A DNA stretch of 64,000 nucleotides from an uncultured Myxococcaceae bacterium (GTDB lineage: Bacteria; Myxococcota_A; Polyangia; Polyangiales; Ga0077539), in the NCBI GenBank assembly GCA_945952225.1, contig CAMFHP010000012.1, forward strand, positions 43,427 through 107,426. Direction: 5' to 3'. Made by a program: the position numbers and the translations under genes. Numbering within the stretch: position 1 is the first letter of the stretch; the number at the start of each line of letters is the position of its first letter. This document shows, one piece after another, positions 1-8,300 of the stretch. The notes under the pieces are model-generated. The model was given only the letters and a program-made list of their open reading frames with translations. It ran no database searches and was not told the DNA's origin.

Positions 1-503
1 GGAAAGCGGTGAAAGAGCGCGTTCACCGCGGTGGTCGTGTACTGCCGCGCGAGGATCGGGTTGTTGTTCCACTGACGGCGTCCGTCAGCGCCCACGCCGG
101 GACCGACGGGGCAGAGCAGCCAGCCGAAGCGCGTCACCACCTGCGAGAACTGCCGACACGACTCGCGCGGATCCGCGTTGCGCGCGTGGAGGTACACGAA
201 CACACGGCTCCGACCGCCCACGCCAGCGCGGTAGAAGTACGCGTCGGGCATGTTCGGGAGCTCGAGGATCTCGGGGTCTCCCGGCGCGCGACGACGGCCT
301 GCGGGTGTACGCATGCGGGCCCGCTCCGCGCGGTCGTCGGCGGCGGTGAACATCCGCGAGCGGACCACGCGGCGCGCGCGCTGCGGCGGGGCGTCGGGAT
401 CGTCGTCGGCGGCCGTGGGCGCGTCGTTGCCCTCCTGCGCGCGCGCGAGTGGCGCGAGCGTCATCGCAGCGAGACAGAGGCCGGTGGCGAGGAGCGGGCG
501 CAC
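1..503 (-). CDS. Secreted protein of unknown function, N-terminal part (runs off left edge)
   Basis: An open frame on the minus strand starts with GTG at 503 and stays open to base 1, giving 167 residues without a stop. The first 22 residues (MRPLLATGLCLAAM, then a hydrophobic stretch ending ARA-QE) form a Sec signal peptide, so the protein is exported. A low-complexity acidic and Arg-rich linker follows, then a folded region beginning near residue 95 with the motif VFVYLHARNADP, which resembles the first strand and oxyanion region of alpha/beta hydrolases (inference, weak). The catalytic part would lie outside the window. There is no clear Shine-Dalgarno sequence before the GTG. It lies 35 bases downstream of the cytochrome b gene and may be co-transcribed with it. 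Confidence 0.7.
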   Translation of the reverse strand, partial: MRPLLATGLCLAAMTLAPLARAQEGNDAPTAADDDPDAPPQRARRVVRSRMFTAADDRAERARMRTPAGRRRAPGDPEILELPNMPDAYFYRAGVGGRSRVFVYLHARNADPRESCRQFSQVVTRFGWLLCPVGPGVGADGRRQWNNNPILARQYTTTAVNALFHRF

Positions 504-537
504 GGCGGGCGGTGGTAACGTCGCCCGCGCGGCGCGG

Positions 538-2322
538 TCAAGGGGTCGGGGCGGGCGCCTCGGGCGGCGGCGCGACGGGCGCAGGTCGCGCGGGACGAAC
601 CGTGGCGGGCGCGGGGCGCGCGCGCAGCGAGCGGGTGTAGTCGACGATCATCGCGAGCTCGCGGTCGCTGAGCTTGTTGCGGAAGCGCGGCATGTGGTTG
701 CGCGCGCCGTACTGCTCCATGCGCTGTGGGTTCACGATCTGCTCGTAGATCCACTCGCGCGATCCCCAGCCGTCGAGGCTCGGCGCGTCGCGGGTCATGC
801 CCTCGGTGTCGCTCGGCGTGAGCGAGCCGAGGTGGCATCCGTTGCAGCGCTCACGAATGATCGGCACGGCCTGCTCGACGAGGGCCGCGTTGGCCGGCGC
901 ATCCCCTCGCTCGACGCTCTGTCCGTAGAGCCACTCCGAGACCGCGCGCAGCTCGTCGTCGCTGAGCCGCCGCTGCGCGGGCATGTCGTGGATCTCCGTC
1001 GTGCCCATGAGCTCGGGGTTGTCGGGCCACGCGACGAAGGCCGACGCCCACTCGCGCGTGCCGAAGCCGTCGAGGCGCGGACCCTTGCGCTGCGTGCTGA
1101 GCCCCTGCACCGCGTGACAGGTCGCGCAGTTCTGCTTGAAGAGCGCCGCGGGACGCACCGCGGGGTCGTTGTGCATCATCTCGAGCGGTCCCTCGGGGGG
1201 CACGCCCATGCGCGCGAGCTCGACCGCGCGCCGCGCGTTGCGCTTCACCTCGATGGTGGCCTTCGCGAAGTCGCGGTCGTGCGCGTCGTGGCTCACGAGC
1301 TCCCACCCGAGGTAGGCCGCGCCCACGCCGAAGATCGCGAGCGGCGCGAGGGCGACCACGCGCGCGAGGCCGCGCCGCGACGGTCCGTCGACCCAGGGGA
1401 GCGAGGCGAGGTAGCCCGTGAGAATGCCGGGAATCACCGCGGTGCCGATGAGCTGCTTCGACCCCTGAAAGTGATGAAGCAACTGCGAGAGCGGCATGAA
1501 GAACCACTCGGGCCGCGCGGGGTACTGGCTCTGCGGATCCGCGGGCGCATCGAGCCACACGCCGTGCTTCTTCGCGAAGAAGGTCACCGCCGCGACGGCC
1601 ACGAACGCAGCCACCGTGTCGCGCGCGGCCTGCGAGGGCCACCACGATTCTTCGCGCGCAGATGCGCCCTCCGCGGCCTTGATGCCGTGGCGACGCACCA
1701 TCGCGATGTGCGCGCCCAGAAGGCCCAGGAACGTCAGCGGGAGCACCACCACGTGGAGCGTGTAGAAGCGCGTGAGCGTGAGCGCGCCGTACTGCGCGCC
1801 GCCGAGCACGAGACGCTGCGCGATCGGGCCGATCACGGGCATCGTGCCAATGATTCCGGTCTCGACGCGCGAGACCCAGTAGCCGCGCTGATCCCACGCG
1901 AGGGGAAAGCCCGTCATCGTGAAGCCGAGCACCATCGCCGCGAGCGCGAGGCCCACCCACCAGTTGGCCTCGCGGGGCGCGCGGTGGCCGCCCGACACGA
2001 TCACCTGAAGCATGTGCACGATGAGCCCGATCACGAGCCCATGCGACGCGTAGTGATGGACCGCCCGCACGAGCCCGCCCCACGGCAGCACGTGCTGGAG
2101 GTAGTACGTGCTCGCCCACGCGGTGGCGGTGCCCGGCGAGTACACGGTCATCATCGCGAGGCCCGTGAGGAGCTGCACGACGAAGAGCGCGAGCAGCACG
2201 GAGCCGAACACGTGGCGCCAGCTCGCGCCGCCGGGGAGCTGCACGCTGCGAGGTCCAGGGTCGTCGGCGCCGAGGCCCGTGCGCGACGCGAGGACCGCGC
2301 GGAGGTCGGAGAGCAGTGACAT
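538..2322 (-). CDS. Cytochrome b6-type subunit fused to two cytochrome c domains
   Basis: Membrane subunit of a quinol:cytochrome c oxidoreductase (bc/b6f-like), which oxidises quinol and passes electrons to c-type hemes. Residues 1-215 are a cytochrome b N-terminal domain with heme-b ligands H89/H103 and H190/H205. The 14-residue gap between the second pair is the b6-type spacing. Residues 230-340 hold the C-terminal membrane part with the Qo motif PEWF at 271-274. Two c-type heme domains follow: CATCH at 399-403 and CNGCH at 493-497, with a Pro/Ala-rich tail. The usual separate cytochrome c1 or f subunit is therefore replaced by a C-terminal diheme extension. The start lies three bases after the Rieske stop with GGAGG overlapping that stop, so the two genes form an operon. 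Confidence 0.93.
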   Translation of the reverse strand: MSLLSDLRAVLASRTGLGADDPGPRSVQLPGGASWRHVFGSVLLALFVVQLLTGLAMMTVYSPGTATAWASTYYLQHVLPWGGLVRAVHHYASHGLVIGLIVHMLQVIVSGGHRAPREANWWVGLALAAMVLGFTMTGFPLAWDQRGYWVSRVETGIIGTMPVIGPIAQRLVLGGAQYGALTLTRFYTLHVVVLPLTFLGLLGAHIAMVRRHGIKAAEGASAREESWWPSQAARDTVAAFVAVAAVTFFAKKHGVWLDAPADPQSQYPARPEWFFMPLSQLLHHFQGSKQLIGTAVIPGILTGYLASLPWVDGPSRRGLARVVALAPLAIFGVGAAYLGWELVSHDAHDRDFAKATIEVKRNARRAVELARMGVPPEGPLEMMHNDPAVRPAALFKQNCATCHAVQGLSTQRKGPRLDGFGTREWASAFVAWPDNPELMGTTEIHDMPAQRRLSDDELRAVSEWLYGQSVERGDAPANAALVEQAVPIIRERCNGCHLGSLTPSDTEGMTRDAPSLDGWGSREWIYEQIVNPQRMEQYGARNHMPRFRNKLSDRELAMIVDYTRSLRARPAPATVRPARPAPVAPPPEAPAPTP

Positions 2323-2325
2323 CGG

Positions 2326-2853
2326 TCAGCCCTCCTTCACGCGGTCGGCGACGCCGAGGCGGAAGCGAACCCACTTCACCTGCACCGCGCCGTCACGGAC
2401 GCGGACCTCGATGGGGTCCATGCCGCGCGGAGACGGGCCTTCGAGCGCGCGTCCGTCGGCCGCGAAGGAGCTCACGTGGCACGCGCAGTTGAAGTGGTCG
2501 CCGAGGCGGTCGATGAGGCACCCGAGGTGCGGGCACACCGCAGAGAGCCCCTGGAGCGTGTCAGCCCCCTCGCCCCGTCGGTTGATCCACACCGCGCCCA
2601 GCCTTCGATCGGGCGAGGCCGACCACGCGTCGATCTCTGCACCCGTCACCGCGAGCTGGATCCACTGACCCACCGCGAGCTCCTCGAGCCGCGCGACGGT
2701 CGTCCATCCATCGCCGCCGTTGCGCGCCGCGAGCGGAGAGGGGGTGTGCGCGGGCGCCACGACCAACCCCGCGACGGGCACCGCCGCCACACCCGCCGTC
2801 GCCGCGCCTGCCGCGCCGACGACCACCTTCAGCACTGTTCTCCGATCGCTCAT
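2326..2853 (-). CDS. Rieske [2Fe-2S] protein of the bc-type complex
   Basis: The iron-sulfur subunit that takes the first electron from quinol. Residues 1-35 start SDRRTVLK and continue hydrophobic, like a Tat-type signal-anchor. The cluster-binding boxes are C107-P-H109-L-G-C112 and C123-A-C125-H126. Ligands are C107, H109, C123 and H126, and C112 with C125 form the usual disulfide. Length (175 aa) is normal for the family. It is the first gene of a two-gene operon with the cytochrome b-cc fusion and is divergent from the Omp85 gene, with 91 bases between the start codons. Confidence 0.95.
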   Translation of the reverse strand: MSDRRTVLKVVVGAAGAATAGVAAVPVAGLVVAPAHTPSPLAARNGGDGWTTVARLEELAVGQWIQLAVTGAEIDAWSASPDRRLGAVWINRRGEGADTLQGLSAVCPHLGCLIDRLGDHFNCACHVSSFAADGRALEGPSPRGMDPIEVRVRDGAVQVKWVRFRLGVADRVKEG

Positions 2854-2929
2854 GAGCTCTCCCGCAGGTCTGCGGTTGCGCGCCGTCCACGGGCGTCAAA
2901 GACGCGACGTGACGGCGACGATTTTGCGT

Positions 2930-2935
2930 TAGGGT
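2930..2935 (+). promoter_or_regulatory. Possible -10 element (TAGGGT) for the Omp85 gene
   Basis: TAGGGT ends nine bases before the GTG start at 2945 and no Shine-Dalgarno sequence lies between. At this spacing transcription would begin at or next to the start codon, giving a leaderless or near-leaderless message. No good -35 hexamer is visible. The 91-base region 2854-2944 must also carry the divergent promoter of the Rieske gene. Confidence 0.35.
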
Positions 2936-2944
2936 ACCGCCCCC

Positions 2945-5329
2945 GTGTCGCGCGCCCTGCAAGCACTCTGTCGACTCCGCGTTGCGCGAACGCACGCCGT
3001 GTGGGGCGTGCTCGCGGTCGCGACGATGGGGTGCCCTGCGCATGTCATCCCGGGGGCGCCGATCGTACGTGAGGTGAACTTTCGCGGCATTCGCCAAGTC
3101 GATGAGGAATCTCTTCGAAACCGCATCGCGCTGCGCGAGACCTCGATGTTCCCCGCGAACCGCCCGCAGTGGGCGCGATGGTGGCGTTGGTGGTGGGAGG
3201 ACCCCGAGTACTTCGACGAGACCGCGCTCGTGCGAGACCGCCTGCGTGTGCTGCGGTTTCTACAGGCCCGCGGGTTCTACGACGCGCAGGTCGCACCGCC
3301 GCGCATCCACGAAGACGGGACCGCGCGCGACGTCGACTTCGACGTCACCGAAGGGCGCCCCACCGTCGTCGCCGACGTGCGCCTCCGCGGCTGCGAACCG
3401 GGGCCGCTGCGTACGATGCCCGAGAGCGGCTGCACCGCGATCCGCGAGCACCTGAACCTTCGCATCGGCGGCGCGTTCGACGAGGGCACCTTCGCGTCGG
3501 ACCGCGACCAGGTGGTGGACTTCACCCGCGACGCGGGCTTCGCGACGCCCACCGTCGTGTCGCGCGCGATCGTCGATCCGTCGCAGCGGCTCGCGTGGAT
3601 CGAGTACACGCTGCGTCCCGGGCCCGTGAGCCGATTCGGGCAGGTGCACCTGCTCATGACGCCGTCGACGAGTCCCGTCACGGGCGACGAGCTGCCCAAC
3701 GGTCTGCCCGTGGCGCCCGTGCTCTCGGCGATCAACATCGAACCGGGGATGCCCTACACGCGCAGGCTCCTCGCGCGTGCGCAGCAGGCCCTCTTCGACC
3801 TCGGCGTGTTCGGCATCGCGCGCCTCGAAGAGGTGCCGCGCGGCGACGGTGTGGTCGACCTCAACGTGATCCTCTCGCCGGGACGCCTCTGGCGCATGCG
3901 CGTCGGCCTCGGCATGCACGCCGACACGACGGTCACGAACCTCCACGCCCTCTTCTCGTTCACGCACCGGAACTTTCTCGGCGGCATGCGGCGCCTTCGC
4001 GTCGACCTGCAGCCGAAGATGTACCTGTCGTCTCTGCTCAGCATCGACCCGACGGCACCCTTCGAGTTCACGCCGGGTATCTCCGCCGCGGCGGATCTTC
4101 AGCAGCCCGAGATGGCCCCGCACGCCACGGGCATCGCGGGCATCGGCTTCGACGTGGGCCCCGATCCGCTCAACCCCCTCGTGGGCTATCGGCGCGCGCT
4201 CCGCGGCACCATCGGACTCGAGGCGCGCATCTCGCGTGAGGTCACCGGGTCGTTCTACATCCGCACGACCAACGTCTCGTACCTCACGTATCCGAGCCTG
4301 CTCCAGGCCGGTCGCTCCGTGGCCTCGCTCGACGACGATCCGCTGCTCCGTCAGCAGTTCTTCGACCGCAACTACGTGCACTTCGAGCAGGCGTTCTCGT
4401 GGGATCGCCGCGACAACCCCGCGGCCCCGCGGCGCGGCACGCTGCTCACGCTGAACCTCGCGGAAGGCACGCGCAGCCCGCTGTCGGACTACACCTTCTT
4501 TCGCGCGCAGTTCGAGGGACGCGGCTACCTCCCGATCGGGCGCAACCTCACCTTCGCGGCGCGCGGACTCTTCGGCGCCATCGTCGGATCGAGCTACTAC
4601 GCCGAAGGCCCCGCGCGCTGGTATTGGCCCGTGCCGCCCGAGCTCCGCTTCTACTCGGGCGGACCGCAATCGAACCGCGGCTACGCGCCGAACCGTGTGG
4701 GCCTCGTGGGCTCGTCGTCGCTGCGCGAGCGCGACCCCGGCGCAGCGGCGGCCGACGACCCGAGCCGCTACGTCGCCATCGGCGGCACGGCGATCTTCGA
4801 GAGCTCGTTCGAACTGCGCTGGCAGCCCGGCAAGTTCGGGCTCGTGGCCTTTCTCGACACGAGCAACGTGACGGGCATCGCGCCCGATCCGTACTTGAAC
4901 CCTCGCGGCATCAACTACTGCCGCGCGTCGGCGGCGAACCGCGTCGTCGATGCGAACGGCGTGAACGACCGCGACTGCAACAACGCCGACCACCGCTCCG
5001 ACACGGCCGCGCCGCCGCCGCAGCCCCTTCGCGACGCCGTGGGCTCGCTGCTGGAGTTCGCGAGCTGGGATGCGTTCGTGCGCTCGGTGCACCCGACGCT
5101 CGGTGTGGGTGTGCGCTACGCGACGCCGGTCGGTCCCGTGCGTCTCGATGTGGGCATGCGCCTCGCGGACCTCGGATGCGATCGCACGTCGCGCGAGGTG
5201 GCCGCGCAGAACGGGGCCGTCGCGACGGGGGTGCCGAGCTACTACGTGCTGAGCACGCCGCGCTGCGGGTTCCTCGTGTGGGACAACCTCCCGCTCTCGG
5301 TCAACCTCTCGATCGGTGAGGCGTTCTGA
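2945..5329 (+). CDS. Omp85/TamA-BamA family outer membrane protein
   Basis: Outer membrane barrel protein with periplasmic POTRA repeats, the family that inserts or translocates outer membrane proteins. The N-terminus is a signal peptide (cleavage near residue 25-28, before CPAH). Residues about 40-330 contain POTRA-type repeats (first at IVREVNFRGIRQVDEESL). The rest is a 16-strand-type barrel with the loop-6 signature NRGYAP and a conserved final hairpin GVRYATPVGPVRLDVG. The C-terminal residue is Phe, as expected for a beta-signal. Start is GTG. The stop overlaps the TamB-like start (TGATG), so the pair probably forms a TamA-TamB-like module. A BamA paralogue role is the alternative. Confidence 0.88.
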   Translation: MSRALQALCRLRVARTHAVWGVLAVATMGCPAHVIPGAPIVREVNFRGIRQVDEESLRNRIALRETSMFPANRPQWARWWRWWWEDPEYFDETALVRDRLRVLRFLQARGFYDAQVAPPRIHEDGTARDVDFDVTEGRPTVVADVRLRGCEPGPLRTMPESGCTAIREHLNLRIGGAFDEGTFASDRDQVVDFTRDAGFATPTVVSRAIVDPSQRLAWIEYTLRPGPVSRFGQVHLLMTPSTSPVTGDELPNGLPVAPVLSAINIEPGMPYTRRLLARAQQALFDLGVFGIARLEEVPRGDGVVDLNVILSPGRLWRMRVGLGMHADTTVTNLHALFSFTHRNFLGGMRRLRVDLQPKMYLSSLLSIDPTAPFEFTPGISAAADLQQPEMAPHATGIAGIGFDVGPDPLNPLVGYRRALRGTIGLEARISREVTGSFYIRTTNVSYLTYPSLLQAGRSVASLDDDPLLRQQFFDRNYVHFEQAFSWDRRDNPAAPRRGTLLTLNLAEGTRSPLSDYTFFRAQFEGRGYLPIGRNLTFAARGLFGAIVGSSYYAEGPARWYWPVPPELRFYSGGPQSNRGYAPNRVGLVGSSSLRERDPGAAAADDPSRYVAIGGTAIFESSFELRWQPGKFGLVAFLDTSNVTGIAPDPYLNPRGINYCRASAANRVVDANGVNDRDCNNADHRSDTAAPPPQPLRDAVGSLLEFASWDAFVRSVHPTLGVGVRYATPVGPVRLDVGMRLADLGCDRTSREVAAQNGAVATGVPSYYVLSTPRCGFLVWDNLPLSVNLSIGEAF

Positions 5330-8300
5330 TGGTGCGTCGCGCCGCCGTCGCCCTCGCGCGCATCGTCGTGAGCCTCGCGCTCGTGGCGCTCTCGCTCGTC
5401 GCGCATCTCCCCACGCGCGGCGGACTCCTCGCGCTCCGTGACGTGCTCGCGATCGTGCTGCCGGGCAATGTGCCAGGGCATCTGCGCATCGGGTCCATCG
5501 ACCGGCTCGCTTCGGACGAGATCCGCGTCTCGCAGGTGCGCTACGCCGACGAGGCCGACGCACCGCTGCTCGAAGACGCCACGGTGCGCATCCGTCCCGC
5601 GTCGTCGCTTGTGGGCGCGCTGTTTCGCGGCGCGCCGATGCCGCCCATCGAAGTGCACGCGCGAAGGGTCTGGGCGCGCGTTCCGTTCTTCACGCCGACG
5701 CCGCCGCCGCAGGCCGGTGTGGCGCCTCCGCCGCCGCCGACGCAGCCCACGCGACTGCCCGCGATCCGGGTGACCGTCGACGAAATGCGCGGCGCGATTC
5801 CCGGTGTGGAGCTCGCAGGCCGCGGCATCACGCTCGACCTCGGTGTGACGGCGGGTGACCAGACCGCGCTGGAGTTCCGCCGACTCGGCATGACCCTCGA
5901 CGTGATGGGCCTCCAGAACGAGCGCGTGGAGCTGCGAGGTCGCATGGTGACCGGCACGCCGCTGCGCCTCGATGCAGCGGTTTCACTGCGAGGTCCTTCG
6001 CTCAACTGCGACGCGCGTGCGAACACCGACGACGCAGGGCTGCTCCGCGCGCACCTCGGCGACTGCGTGCTCGGCGCCGACGGGCTCAACACCCTCGCGC
6101 GCCGCGATGCGCAGAACCGCCTCGATCTCGCGCTCTCGATCCGTGAGCTCCAGGCCGACGCCACCGCCGAGGGCGCGTGGCGCGTGCGCACCGCGCTCCG
6201 CGTGAACGATCAGCCCGTGGAGGCCGAGGCGCTCGTGAGCCCCGCGTCGCAGACCGCCGACGTGTCGCTCCACCACTTCGACGCGCGACGGTTGATGGCC
6301 ACTGCGCCGGTGACCGATCTCGACGGCGTGGTGCACCTCGAACGCCACGTCGAGGGCGACACACAACGCTTCGTCGTCGACACCTCGCGCCTCGTGGCTG
6401 CGGCGTCGGAGGTGCCTGTTCCGCCCGTGCGACTCGCGGCCCACCTCGAACGTTCGCTGCTCACCATCGACGAACTCACGTCGCCCGACATCGGACTGCG
6501 CGCGAACGGAAGCGTCGACCTCGAAGGCGGCGCCTCGACGCTGCATGCCGTCGCCGACCTCGAGACGAACGACCTCTCGCGCTATCCGTGGGTCGCGGGC
6601 AGAGCCTCGGGCGGGCTCCGCGTGCACGCCGAGGTGAACGGACAGGGCGGACGCTTCGAAGCGCGGGCGCGTGGCACGGCGCAGCGGCTCCGCGTGGCGA
6701 CGGCGCGCGTGGCGTCGGCGAGCTTCGACCTCACGGGCGTGTGGGCGGACGGGCGCGCGACGGTCGACAGCACGGTGATCGCGCGGCAGCTCTCGGTGCC
6801 GGGCACGGTGGGTCCCGCCGATGTGACCGTTCACGCGCAGGGCGATCCGCAGGGGCGGCTGCGCGCGCGGGTGATGGCGCAGGGCGACGGGCTGCTCACG
6901 GCGCTCGGTCCGCGCGCGGCGGGCTCGTCGGGCGACACGCGCGTCAACGCGGACCTCGACCTCGACCTGTCCCATCCCGAGGCGCCGCGCGTGCGGGTCA
7001 CGCAGTCGAACCTCACGCTCCGCGGTGTGCGCGCGCGGGTGTCGGGCGACGTCGCGATGCTCCGCGGTGCGCGCGCGGGATCGCTCCCCCACGGCCGCGT
7101 GCGCGTCGAGACTGAAGGCCACGGCAACATCGCGGTGGAGCTCACCTCGCAGCGCATCGCCGCGAACCTCGGCGCCCTCGACCTCGCGTGGCTGCGTCCG
7201 CTCGTGCCGGGAATGCCTGCGCTCTCGGGCATTGCGGACGGTGTCGTCGACATCAACCCGCGTGACCTCCGTTCGGCGCGCGCGTCGCTGTGGCTCTCTC
7301 GCGCATCGATGGCGCCGGTCGGAGATTTCTCTGCGCGCGTCGAGCTCACGCCCGAGGGCGGCGCGTCGACGATGCACCTCGCCCTCGAATCGACGCGCGC
7401 GGGCGTCACGGCGGGGCGTCATCCCGGCGTCGATGCGACGGTGCACCTCGCGATGCCGCGGCAGGGCGCGGGCGCCGACGCGTGGTTCGATGCGTTCCAG
7501 TCGTTTCACATCGTGATCGACGAGATCGACCTCGCCGCGTGGAACGACCTGATGCCCACGGGCCTCGGCGCGCAGGGTCGCGCGAAGCTCGTGCTCGACG
7601 GCGTGCGCCCCTCGGCCTCGCAGCCGCTCCACACCGAGCTCAGCGTCGAGGCGCGCAACCTCACGGGAGGCCTTCGTCTCGCGGGAAGGCTCGTGCCCGC
7701 GACGGTGCCCATGACCCTCCGGGTGGCCGCGTGCCTCGACACGCGACGTCCGGTGCTCGACGAGTCCGAGACGCAGGTGCGCATCGCGCTTGCGCCGTGG
7801 CACCAGGCCGATCCCGAGCCCGAGGCCCGCGGGTGTCGTGCGCCAGAACCGCTGCTCCCGCGCTCGCTCGTTGCGTTCGATGGCGGACTCACGGGGCCGT
7901 GGTTCTCGTCGCTCCGTGACGCCGCACAGCAGCTCCGCAGCCCCTCGCGACGCCTTGATGCCGCGACGCAGGAGCGACTGCGGCGCACGACGGTGAACCT
8001 CCGCGCGCTTGTGGGTCCGGTGCTCCGTGCGGAGTGGCCGTTCCGCGCGGTGCCCGTGGTGGGTGCCGATGGACGTCCGCGGATGCTCCAGGCGCCCGAC
8101 GTGCCCGCCGATGCGATGGTGCGTCTCGAAGCGACGGCATCGGGCCCTGCGCTCAATCTCGGCAGCGAGGTGAACCTCGATCTGCGCACGGGATCGCTCG
8201 CGCAGGCGGGCATCGACGAGCCCATCGAGGCACACCTTCTCGCGAGCCTCCGCCCCGCAACGAATGACACCCTGCTCGGTCACGTGAACGCGCAGGTCGA

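Noticed and set aside
250..2319. 689-codon plus-strand ORF opposite the cytochrome b gene
   Set aside because: Arg/Ala/His-rich composition and no motifs; it is the antisense shadow of a clear heme-protein gene. The same applies to other long antisense frames, for example opposite tamB, purL and ftsH.
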